DNA of 64,000 bases from Dehalobacter sp. DCM (lineage in GTDB: Bacteria > Bacillota > Desulfitobacteriia > Desulfitobacteriales > Syntrophobotulaceae), in contig NZ_CP092282.1 of NCBI RefSeq assembly GCF_024972775.1, forward strand, positions 4,431,525 through 4,495,524. The letters are read 5' to 3'. The translations under genes and the position numbers were made by a program. Below are positions 36,888 through 45,946 of this stretch, piece after piece (position 1 is the stretch's first letter; each line of letters starts with the position of its first letter). The notes beneath the pieces are model-generated. The model did not search any database. It was not told the origin of the DNA and saw only the letters and a list, made by a program, of their open reading frames with translations.

Positions 36888-37067
36888 TTAAGATTCGTTT
36901 GAGGGATTATCGGAAAGCACATTCTGCTGTTTTTTCATTGACGGATCGCCTGAACCCGGTGTACCGTCATAGCCGCATTTTCTGCATGTGGTGGCAACAG
37001 GCGGGTTAAACATCCCGCATTCCGGGCATTTGACAGGCTTATTTGCTGTTGGTGGTCTGAAGCACAT
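36888..37067 (-). CDS. 59-residue zinc-ribbon protein in the transhydroxylase operon
   Basis: 59 codons plus stop, below usual ORF cut-offs. It opens MCFRPPTANKPVKCPECGMF, followed by NPPVATTCRKCGYDG. CPEC and CRKC form one rubredoxin-like zinc ribbon, followed by a polar Ser/Asn/Gln tail. AAGAGGTAATAAAC precedes the ATG, and the gene begins 26 bp after the small-subunit stop, so it should share the sigma-54 transcript. Its ribbon resembles that of the 94-aa protein at 13618-13902. It may be an assembly or electron-transfer helper for the Mo enzyme; no function is known. Confidence 0.85.
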   Translation of the reverse strand: MCFRPPTANKPVKCPECGMFNPPVATTCRKCGYDGTPGSGDPSMKKQQNVLSDNPSNES

Positions 37068-37093
37068 TGTTTATTACCTCTTTTCTATGAAGA

Positions 37094-37909
37094 TTAGTTT
37101 AATTTTTCCATCGGAATCGCACCGATATTCACGCTTTTGTCCAGATTAATTGCGGTAATTTCATAGGACTTATAGCCGTCGGCCTGAATCATGAGCGAAT
37201 ATTGCCCTGAATCAAGGCGTCTGAACCAGAAATCCCCGAAATCATCAGATTTCGTTGTCCAATTTGTTTTCGAAGACAGATCGGTAAGGGTGATTTCGGC
37301 ATTTTCAATGATTTCGTTCACTTGGGGATCGTAGAGGACCCCAGCCACAAATAATTTTGGCAGATTCAAATAGTATACTCTAGGTTTCAATCCCAGTTCC
37401 GGCTGGATGACTTCAGCCTGAGCAATCAGATCGCGGAAATCTTCCTCTTCTCCGAATTTGATCGCTTCTGTTGCGCAGGCATCGACACAGCGCGGCAGTT
37501 CACCTTCGTCGACCAGATGTGCACAGCCAGTGCATTTTTGTGGAACTTCCAAGGCGTCATTCCAATAAATTGCGCCGTATGGACAAACATCAGTCAACGC
37601 TTTTTTTCCCTTCGCTTTAGCGGGGTCAATAATAACCAATCCGTCCGCACGTTTGTATACGGCACCGCTGTCATCGTGTCTTAGGCAAGCGGGATCGTCG
37701 CAATGCATGCATAGGCGGGGAAAGTAAGCGACATTAACTTTGGGTACACTGCCGTGAACCGTTTCACTGACTTTCATCCAGAAATGGCCCATGTCCGGCT
37801 GCGGTTTAGCAATCGGAGACCAGTCATTGTCGACATGTTCATCTTTGCAAACCAATTGACAGCCATAGCAACCATTACATCGTGCAACATCGATAACAAA
37901 TACTTTCAT
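37094..37909 (-). CDS. Transhydroxylase-type Fe-S small subunit (AthS/BthS-like)
   Basis: 271 aa. Cysteine groups for three [4Fe-4S] clusters are present: CNGCYGCQLVC, CMHCDDPAC with CPYG, and CTGCAHL with RCVDAC. They are followed from about residue 190 by a beta-rich transthyretin/Cna-B-like domain (VAGVLYDPQVNEIIENAEITL...FGDFWFRRLDSGQYSLMIQADGYKSYEI). The Fe-S part plus C-terminal beta-barrel is the specific architecture of the Pelobacter pyrogallol-phloroglucinol transhydroxylase beta subunit (about 274 aa). Its ATG overlaps the large-subunit TAA by one base. No export signal is present, so it is cytoplasmic. Confidence 0.85.
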   Translation of the reverse strand: MKVFVIDVARCNGCYGCQLVCKDEHVDNDWSPIAKPQPDMGHFWMKVSETVHGSVPKVNVAYFPRLCMHCDDPACLRHDDSGAVYKRADGLVIIDPAKAKGKKALTDVCPYGAIYWNDALEVPQKCTGCAHLVDEGELPRCVDACATEAIKFGEEEDFRDLIAQAEVIQPELGLKPRVYYLNLPKLFVAGVLYDPQVNEIIENAEITLTDLSSKTNWTTKSDDFGDFWFRRLDSGQYSLMIQADGYKSYEITAINLDKSVNIGAIPMEKLN

Positions 37910-40488
37910 TATTTCACACCTCCGACAATCCAGGATGAGAGACAGACGCCTGTACCCGGATCATAATTTCTGTTAAACGCTTCAGGATATGCTGCTTTTA
38001 ACGCATCGACATTGCATTTTTCTACATTAACCAAAAAGCCGCTGGTGACCTCGCCAGCACAGTTTTTCGACACTGTCATTGAGGGGCAGATCAGGTTGTT
38101 GGCTCCGCCGCGGTCACCGGTACCGGCATCGATGGGATCCAGACGCGCGCCATGGTCCTGATAAATTACATTCGGTCTGATTCTTTCAGTAACATAGGCA
38201 CCGCCTAAAACCCAGCCGCGATCGTTGAACAGCTTTATTACGTCTCCGTTTTGGATGCCAAGCGGTTCGGCATCGGCAGGATTGATCCAGATTGGTTCAT
38301 AGAGATAACCGTCGCTGCCTTTTACCTTACAGGTTGGGATTTCCCTCAACCAGGAAATATCATCGAGGTTAGCATGAACCCGCCAGCGTGGATGGTTTGA
38401 TACCAGTAGGAACGGAAAAGTTTCCGATCTCGGGTGCAAAAAACTCTCCGAATGGCTTTCGCCGTAAGCGATCCATTGCGGATAAGGTCTCCGCTCTTTG
38501 TCATCCGGGAAAACATCAGCCAGATCTTCAGAGTAGATTTCCAATAGACCGGAGGAAGTTTCCAAAGGATAATTCTCAGGGTCATTGCAGAAATTACCGA
38601 ATCCTGGAACGTCATTTTCCCAGCCCTCAGCAGTCGGTACCATATAGTATCCTTTGTCTAAGAATTCCTCAAAGCTGAGACGGTCAGCAAGGCCGGAATC
38701 CATAAAGCCTTTTTTGATCCAGCCCATGGCATCTTTGCCGTCGGTATACGCATCATATAGTCCAAGCTTTTTCGCAACCTCGCCGACAGCTTCCCAGTCG
38801 CTCTTCGATTCTCCGATGGGTTCAATACACTGATCTTCAAAGAAGAGATGATTAAAATTCCCGCTTAAAGTATCAACGGAAATATCCATTGTTTCAAATT
38901 TAGTATTTGTCGGCAAAATAATATCGGCAAAGAGGCAATCGTTTTCCAGCCAGGGGTGCTGAGCCACTACACATTCCACTTTAGGGCTTCTCAGCGCGCG
39001 GATCATTTCGTTGCCTTCGGTCCAACAGGTTGTCCAGCATGGTGTGTCAGTCCAGATCATATGAATCTCAGAACCACCGTCTTCGATCGGATAGCGATAC
39101 TCCATGAACTGGTCCTCCCGCGGATAACCGGCCATTGTCTGTCCATACCACGTCAGTGGTTCATCGCTCAGAATCGCCTTTGCGATCAGCGTTTTAGGCA
39201 GAAATTGCGGTGACATTGTATAACGCCAGCCGGTATACGCAGATTTAACATTGGGAATCACTTCGCTTCGGGGTGCAGGCATCTGCTCATTCATGCCAAA
39301 TAATTGCCATTCAATAAACTTTACCTGGCCGCGGCCGGGTTTACCTAACCCCTGCATCGCCAATAAACACACTTCCATACGGGCCGGTTCATGGGAATAG
39401 CAAGAGCGTATATACGATCCGCCGTTACAGTGAGCAATCGATGTCGCTTCTTTGGCCCATTTTCTAGCCAATGCTTTAATCGTATAGGCAGGGACCCCGC
39501 ATATTTTTTCAGCCCATTCCGGCGTTTTTGCTTCCGTATTGTCTTCACCAAGGGCATGACGTTTCAAATATTCAAAACCGATAGTATGCGTTTTGATATA
39601 TTCCTCGTCATAAAGATTTTCAGTTATCCAAACATAGGCAATCGCAAATTGCAGGGCCAGGTCGGTATTCGGCAAAACGGGTATCCACTTGTCGGCGTGG
39701 ATGGCCGCTCCATAATTCAGATCCGGGCAAATATAAACCGATTTAATTCCAATGTCACTGAACCAATAACATAAGCGGCTGGCTTGCTGTCCGCCCCACC
39801 CCCATGTCGTGGTTTCGGGGTCGCATCCCCAGAAAAGTACCATTTTCGAGTTTTCGGAAATGTCCTTAAACAGGTTGGTCTGCTTTCCCTGTCCTACCGG
39901 GTCCTGACCCCATACATGCTTGGCTCCCCAGTACCAACCTTCCCAGCTGTCTGCATTTCTGGCCTGGAGTGTATAGCCACCCATAAGGTCCAGCAGTTTC
40001 ATTTGACAGCCATGTGCTGCATGAACCGTTTTCGTTTCGCCATGGCCGTCTCCTTGAGCTAAGACTGCATAAGGACCATATTTGGCATTTACTCTTTTTA
40101 ATTCTTTGGCGATGAGGTCTGTTGCTTCATCCCAAGAAATTCGTACAAATTTGCTGATGCCCCTATTTTCAGTGTTCCTTTCTCCTTCGGGATCCCAGTC
40201 CACTCTTTTCATGGGATAAGGAATTCGGTTGGCGGAATACGCCCTTTTCTTATAAATCATACTGTAAGGTGGTAAAAGCGATTTCATTGTCGGTTCGAAG
40301 GTTTTTCCGTTTACCTCCATTTTCCAAGGTCTCATGTGTTCCGGGGTATACTTTTGGTCATAACGAAAGTTACGTATCCGGACTATTTTACCATCCTGTA
40401 CGTCGACTTCAGCAGAATTGGACCCTGAGCCAAAGCCGCACATCCCAATTCCTTTATAACAGGTTTTTTTGGCATTGTTTTTTGCCAT
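37909..40488 (-). CDS. Molybdopterin enzyme large subunit, transhydroxylase-like (DMSO reductase family)
   Basis: 859 aa, without a Tat signal or N-terminal Fe-S cysteine motif, as in Pelobacter acidigallici transhydroxylase alpha. Shared blocks (compared from memory) include RIPYPMKRVDWDPEGERN, NADSWEGWYWG, FWGCDPETT and NDRGWVLGGAYVTE. D180 and S181 fall where that enzyme has the catalytic Asp174 and Mo-ligand Ser175, and H149 where it has His144. The counterpart of Tyr404 is not evident (FGMNE in place of PGYAE). It may be a pyrogallol-type transhydroxylase or a related aromatic dehydroxylase. AAGGAGGCTACAGAGA precedes the ATG. Confidence 0.82.
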   Translation of the reverse strand: MAKNNAKKTCYKGIGMCGFGSGSNSAEVDVQDGKIVRIRNFRYDQKYTPEHMRPWKMEVNGKTFEPTMKSLLPPYSMIYKKRAYSANRIPYPMKRVDWDPEGERNTENRGISKFVRISWDEATDLIAKELKRVNAKYGPYAVLAQGDGHGETKTVHAAHGCQMKLLDLMGGYTLQARNADSWEGWYWGAKHVWGQDPVGQGKQTNLFKDISENSKMVLFWGCDPETTTWGWGGQQASRLCYWFSDIGIKSVYICPDLNYGAAIHADKWIPVLPNTDLALQFAIAYVWITENLYDEEYIKTHTIGFEYLKRHALGEDNTEAKTPEWAEKICGVPAYTIKALARKWAKEATSIAHCNGGSYIRSCYSHEPARMEVCLLAMQGLGKPGRGQVKFIEWQLFGMNEQMPAPRSEVIPNVKSAYTGWRYTMSPQFLPKTLIAKAILSDEPLTWYGQTMAGYPREDQFMEYRYPIEDGGSEIHMIWTDTPCWTTCWTEGNEMIRALRSPKVECVVAQHPWLENDCLFADIILPTNTKFETMDISVDTLSGNFNHLFFEDQCIEPIGESKSDWEAVGEVAKKLGLYDAYTDGKDAMGWIKKGFMDSGLADRLSFEEFLDKGYYMVPTAEGWENDVPGFGNFCNDPENYPLETSSGLLEIYSEDLADVFPDDKERRPYPQWIAYGESHSESFLHPRSETFPFLLVSNHPRWRVHANLDDISWLREIPTCKVKGSDGYLYEPIWINPADAEPLGIQNGDVIKLFNDRGWVLGGAYVTERIRPNVIYQDHGARLDPIDAGTGDRGGANNLICPSMTVSKNCAGEVTSGFLVNVEKCNVDALKAAYPEAFNRNYDPGTGVCLSSWIVGGVK

Positions 40489-40547
40489 TCTCTGTAGCCT
40501 CCTTCATAGATTATTTGATCGTCGTATCCGACTGCGGTAATCTAGAT

Positions 40548-40563
40548 TGCAAGATGCATGCCA
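40548..40563 (-). promoter_or_regulatory. Consensus sigma-54 promoter of the transhydroxylase operon
   Basis: The minus strand reads TGGCATGCATCTTGCA, matching TGGCAYRN4TTGCW at every position. The start would fall near 40536, about 48 nt before the large-subunit ATG. The divergent gene encodes a sigma-54 activator. Confidence 0.85.
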
Positions 40564-40639
40564 AATAATATATTTCACAAAGATAGCGATTATTTCAACT
40601 TTTACTGTTAAAGATAGCCGATTAATAGAAATTATCAAA

Positions 40640-40696
40640 CGCAAATATAAGATATATTCGCATATTTAAGAATAAATTCTAATATTTGCGAATATA
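40640..40696. promoter_or_regulatory. Inverted-repeat upstream activator sites
   Basis: TATATTCGCA (40653-40662) and TGCGAATATA (40687-40696) are perfect inverted copies. CGCAAATATA (40640-40649) is a third related half-site, and ATAGCGA / TCGCTAT elements flank the set. They lie about 80-150 bp upstream of the -24/-12 promoter and just before the activator gene, the expected place for enhancer sites and possible autoregulation. Confidence 0.55.
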
Positions 40697-40758
40697 TCGC
40701 TATTTTGTTATAATAAGAAAGATAATGCTGTCACCTTTACTTAATTGGAGGCCTAAGA

Positions 40759-42855
40759 ATGGATCCACAGCCCAAACCGGATACCCATGTTTTTTTGGAT
40801 ATGACGCCGATGTCCCACACGCCAGAACGATGGAAGGGGATTATTCAATGTAAAAAAGACTTTCTGGAAAAAGGGATAGATCCGACAGTATCGCCTTATG
40901 TGAGCCAGGAAGTCGCAAATTCCTGGATTCGTTCTCGGAACTACGGCCTGACGGCAGAGTCGATGTTAGCAGCGCCGTCGATAACAGCCATTGAATTGGA
41001 ATCGCTTTATCTGGAAAATTCGGATCTTATAAGCATCGCATTGCCGTTGATTGACAGTTATAAACCATTGCTCACAGAGTCAGGCTACATCGTGTCATTA
41101 ACCAACGATCGAGGGGTTATTCTTTACCGCAGCGGAAACACCACGTTAGTTGACCGTTTCGGCGATCATGTTGCTCTTGGGACGATTTGGAATGAATCGA
41201 CAATCGGGACATGTGCTCATGTCTTATCAATGATCCACCAAAAGCCAATGACTCTTTTAGGCCCTGAAAATTTCCCTTCGATCCTGCAAAGTGATATTTC
41301 TTCTGCTGCGCCAATCTTCGACAGCACAGGAAATACGATTGCCGTACTCACATTAGTACAGAAACTGGGTGAAGATCCTTGGCAGGAAGATTATCACAAA
41401 TTGCAGCTTCATACGCTGGGATGGGTCACATCTATGGCAATGGCGATCAAATCTCAGCTGAATCTGAAATATAACACAATGAAGTATGAAAGTACGAATA
41501 CGGCTTTACAAACGGCGATTAAACTGTTGACGGAAGGAATTATCATTATCAGCGCTGAGGGCACAATTCAGCATATCAATGCTTTAGCAACCCAAGTTAT
41601 CGATGAGGATGCGGAATCCGCAATTGGCAAAAATATTCGAGAATATTTGGTGAAAGACAACCCGTTGGATGATCTTTTGCGAAAAAACCAATATATTGAA
41701 GCCGTTGATATTGGTGTTCGCAAAGCGGACGGTTATCAGACCTATCGTTTTACAATCCAGCCGTTCTCTTCCGATCAACAGACCGGTGGTATCGTCATCC
41801 GGATTAACAATCTCGAAAAAACGGATCGAGTTGTTTCTGCCGGTACAGGCTCAAAGACAATTTTTGATTTTGACAGCATTAAAGGGGAAAGTACGCAGAT
41901 AGCCCAAACTAGAGATTTAGCCAAGCGCTTTGCTTCCTCTACGGCCAATATTCTTATTCTAGGTGAAAGCGGAACTGGTAAAGAATTGTTTGCGCAAGCA
42001 ATCCATAATTACATCGCACCGACAGGCCCGTTTATCGTTTTAAACTGCGCGGCAATACCCAATAACTTGATTGAAAGCGAATTATTCGGATATGAAAGCG
42101 GTGCTTTTACCGGAGCAAAAAAATACGGCAATCCGGGGAAAATCGAACTGGCGCAAGGAGGCACGCTTTTTCTGGATGAAATCGGCGAGATGCCCGTTGA
42201 ACTACAAACGGTATTGCTCCGCGTCCTGGAAGATAAACAAGTGATACGTATCGGCGGCAATAAATACCGAACGGTTGATTTTAGACTGATTGCAGCAACA
42301 AATAAAGACCTGGAGTCCATGATACACACTCACCAGTTCAGGCAGGACCTATATTATCGTCTTTCTGTTCTTAAAATCAAAATTCCGTCCCTATGTAACC
42401 GTGGAGTGGATGTTATTTTTCTGGCAAAGTATTTTATTATCAAACACTGTCGGACGGGAAAACTGCCCCAGCTCAGCACGGATACAGAGGTTGAACTGCT
42501 CAGATATGCTTGGCCGGGGAACGTCAGACAGCTGGAAAGTGCCATTATATATGCACTGAGTATCTCTGACGGCGATGTCATTCTACCTAAACATTTACCC
42601 GAGGAAATTTTAAACAATCACCCGGTTCAAAATCAATATGAAAAAACCCTAGTAAGTTATGAAAAGCAAGTAGGGACCAATTCAGTACCGATAGAAGAAT
42701 TAAGTCATGTCCTTTCGATTAAAGAAGCAGAAAGAATCGTTATGATGAACGCTCTAAAAAAGGCTGATAAGGATATTTGCATCGCCGCAAAATTGTTAGA
42801 TGTAAGCAAATCCACGTTATATCGCAAATTAAAAATACTCGGAATTGATGTGTGA
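40759..42855 (+). CDS. Sigma-54-dependent enhancer-binding activator (AcoR-like: GAF-PAS-AAA+-Fis HTH)
   Basis: 698 aa. The N-terminal AcoR-type region is GAF-like (about 60-240: SWIRSRNYGL, ALGTIWNESTIGTCAHVL). PAS follows (about 255-350), then the AAA+ core from about 375 with Walker A GESGTGKE and the sigma-54-contact loop GAFTGAKK. Walker B is GGTLFLDEIGE, and a C-terminal Fis-type HTH ends AAKLLDVSKSTLYRKLKILGI. It probably senses the aromatic substrate directly through GAF/PAS, since no kinase or receiver domain is present. GGAGGCCTAAGA precedes the ATG. It is divergent from the operon it is likely to control. Confidence 0.93.
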   Translation: MDPQPKPDTHVFLDMTPMSHTPERWKGIIQCKKDFLEKGIDPTVSPYVSQEVANSWIRSRNYGLTAESMLAAPSITAIELESLYLENSDLISIALPLIDSYKPLLTESGYIVSLTNDRGVILYRSGNTTLVDRFGDHVALGTIWNESTIGTCAHVLSMIHQKPMTLLGPENFPSILQSDISSAAPIFDSTGNTIAVLTLVQKLGEDPWQEDYHKLQLHTLGWVTSMAMAIKSQLNLKYNTMKYESTNTALQTAIKLLTEGIIIISAEGTIQHINALATQVIDEDAESAIGKNIREYLVKDNPLDDLLRKNQYIEAVDIGVRKADGYQTYRFTIQPFSSDQQTGGIVIRINNLEKTDRVVSAGTGSKTIFDFDSIKGESTQIAQTRDLAKRFASSTANILILGESGTGKELFAQAIHNYIAPTGPFIVLNCAAIPNNLIESELFGYESGAFTGAKKYGNPGKIELAQGGTLFLDEIGEMPVELQTVLLRVLEDKQVIRIGGNKYRTVDFRLIAATNKDLESMIHTHQFRQDLYYRLSVLKIKIPSLCNRGVDVIFLAKYFIIKHCRTGKLPQLSTDTEVELLRYAWPGNVRQLESAIIYALSISDGDVILPKHLPEEILNNHPVQNQYEKTLVSYEKQVGTNSVPIEELSHVLSIKEAERIVMMNALKKADKDICIAAKLLDVSKSTLYRKLKILGIDV

Positions 42856-42876
42856 ATTGAATTTACCAAAAAACAC

Positions 42877-42910
42877 AAAACGCTTGCACCTTTACGGACA
42901 CAAGCGTTTT
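42877..42910 (+). terminator. Terminator of the activator gene
   Basis: Stem AAAACGCTTG (42877-42886) / CAAGCGTTTT (42901-42910) with a 14-nt loop, ending in TTTT on the plus strand. It lies 10 bp from the 3' end of the convergent tRNA-Lys and may serve both. Confidence 0.8.
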
Positions 42911-42919
42911 AAACATATT

Positions 42920-42995
42920 TGGTGAGCCATCCGCGACTCGAACGCGGGACACCCTGATTAAAAGTCAGATGCTCTACCGACTGAGCTAATGGCTC
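42920..42995 (-). tRNA. tRNA-Lys (TTT); right boundary of the island
   Basis: 76 nt with encoded CCA. Acceptor GAGCCAT pairs with ATGGCTC, the anticodon loop CTTTTAA gives TTT, and the T stem-loop CCGCG-TTCGAGT-CGCGG is perfect. Its 3' half is duplicated at 33327-33371 in the same orientation. The interval on its 3' side is the putative integrated segment. Confidence 0.96.
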
Positions 42996-43105
42996 GGGAT
43001 CACAATTTAAAATTTTACTATGTCAGCATCTATCATGTCAAGAGCTTGATTCAATATTTCTCTTTTTATTTAGGAATTTTATATATTATTACTTAATATA
43101 TCAGT

Positions 43106-44404
<1,299 letters not shown>

Positions 44405-44461
44405 TCATGCATGAGTCATCCCAAACATTCTAATCTTATCAATGATTGACCGTCGTTGTCA

Positions 44462-44504
44462 ACAAAAATCCGAACATTCATTCTAATGGACGGTTGAATG
44501 TTCG
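44462..44504 (-). terminator. Terminator after dnaB
   Basis: Stem CGAACATTCA (44471-44480) / TGAATGTTCG (44495-44504) with a 14-nt loop, followed on the minus strand by GATTTTTG, 5 bp beyond the dnaB stop. Confidence 0.75.
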
Positions 44505-44508
44505 TATA

Positions 44509-45837
44509 TTAATTATAATTCCTGTCGAGATTGACAAACTTGGTGAATTCCTTCAGATAGCCCAGTTCGACTGTTCCTACAGGACCATTACGATGCTTGG
44601 CAATAATAATTTCTGCAATGCCCTTTTTCTCAGAATCCGGATGATAATATTCATCGCGATAGATGAAGGAAATGACATCAGCATCCGCTTCAATAGAACC
44701 GGATTCCAGGAGGTCGGACATGATCGGACGCTTATCCTGACGTTGCTCAACGCCGCGATTAAGCTGAGAAAGGGCGATAACCGGTACGGATAACTCCCTG
44801 GCAACCCCTTTCAGACCTCTGGATATTTGGGCCACCTCCTGCTGACGGCTTTCCATTTTTTTGCCAACAGTCATGAGCTGAAGATAATCAATGATGATGA
44901 TGCCTAGACCGTATTCCATTTTTAGCCTTCGGGCTTTGGACCGAAGTTCAGCTAAGGATATGCCGACGGTATCATCGATAAATATCGGGGCATCCGACAA
45001 CGGTCCGACAGCCTGTGTCAGCTTTGGCCAGTCGGCATCGAGTAGCTCGCCGGTCCGAACTCTTTGTTGATCTACCATCGCTTCAGAACAGAGCATACGC
45101 TGCACTAACTGTTCTTTGGACATTTCCAGACTGAACACGGCAACAGGTATTTTCGATTTTACTGCTGCATTTTGAGCCATATTCAATACTAAGGCTGTTT
45201 TTCCCATTGATGGCCTGGCGGCGATAATCACCAGATCCGAAGACTGCCAACCCGATGTGATACGGTCAAGTTCCCTGAAATGAGTGGGTACACCTGTTAA
45301 ATTACCTTTATTGGCATAGAGGTATTCTATTTTATCAAACGTCTTCAGCAAGATGCTTCTGATCGTGACAAACCCTTCTTTAGATTTCTTCTGAGAAATC
45401 TCAATGATGAGTCTTTCGGCTTCTTCGAGTAAACCGAGTGCTTCCTCGCCAGTCTCATAACCTTTTTCTGCTATATAACCGGCAATTCGGATCAGCTGAC
45501 GAAGCAAGGCTTTTTCAGCAACGATACGCGCGTAGTGTTCTACATTAGCTGCAGACGGAACAGCGCCGGCTATCTGAGAAATCGTCCCAATACCACCGAC
45601 GCTTTCAAGCTTTCCGGATTGACGAAGCCCTTCGGCTACCGTGACAAGATCAACGGGGTCGCCTTTTTCAAAGATATCCCTGATTACTTGATAAATAATT
45701 TTATTGGCATCGCGGTAAAAATCCTCCGGAAATAGAATCTCGAACACGGTACTGGCCTTCTGGGAATCCAGCATTAAAGACCCCAACACGGCCTGCTCAG
45801 CATCAAGATTATGAGGAGGAACTTTCAGAAGTTCCAT
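44509..45837 (-). CDS. dnaB: Replicative DNA helicase DnaB
   Basis: 442 aa. The N-terminal primase-interaction domain (PPHNLDAEQAVLGSLMLD) precedes a RecA-like motor with Walker A ARPSMGKTAL, Walker B GIIIIDYLQLM and the arginine-finger region. It ends EIIIAKHRNGPVGTVEL. No intein is present. It unwinds DNA at the replication fork. CAAGGAGAATAGAACGC precedes the ATG. Confidence 0.97.
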   Translation of the reverse strand: MELLKVPPHNLDAEQAVLGSLMLDSQKASTVFEILFPEDFYRDANKIIYQVIRDIFEKGDPVDLVTVAEGLRQSGKLESVGGIGTISQIAGAVPSAANVEHYARIVAEKALLRQLIRIAGYIAEKGYETGEEALGLLEEAERLIIEISQKKSKEGFVTIRSILLKTFDKIEYLYANKGNLTGVPTHFRELDRITSGWQSSDLVIIAARPSMGKTALVLNMAQNAAVKSKIPVAVFSLEMSKEQLVQRMLCSEAMVDQQRVRTGELLDADWPKLTQAVGPLSDAPIFIDDTVGISLAELRSKARRLKMEYGLGIIIIDYLQLMTVGKKMESRQQEVAQISRGLKGVARELSVPVIALSQLNRGVEQRQDKRPIMSDLLESGSIEADADVISFIYRDEYYHPDSEKKGIAEIIIAKHRNGPVGTVELGYLKEFTKFVNLDRNYN

Positions 45838-45891
45838 GCGTTCTATTCTCCTTGTTTATCCCCAACACTGTCTAATACGACATCTACACCT

Positions 45892-45897
45892 ATTATA
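45892..45897 (-). promoter_or_regulatory. Extended -10 promoter upstream of dnaB
   Basis: Minus-strand TGGTATAAT with TATAAT at 45892-45897. The hexamer 17 bp upstream (TCGGAA) is a poor -35, so it would depend on the TG extension. It leaves a leader of about 50 nt. Confidence 0.4.
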
Positions 45898-45946
45898 CCA
45901 TGAGCTGCTGTCATTTCCGACACAGAATGTTATGAATAAGTGTCAT

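Noticed and set aside
37909-40488. Assignment as formate dehydrogenase or nitrate reductase alpha subunit
   Set aside because: There is no N-terminal [4Fe-4S] Cys motif, no Cys/Sec active-site motif and no Tat signal. The DSWEGW block and the beta-barrel small subunit point to the transhydroxylase group.
33372-42919. An integrase or excisionase gene that would mark a complete mobile element
   Set aside because: All frames of useful length in the segment are accounted for by the metabolic and regulatory genes. No recombinase motif was found, so only a remnant or cassette is claimed.
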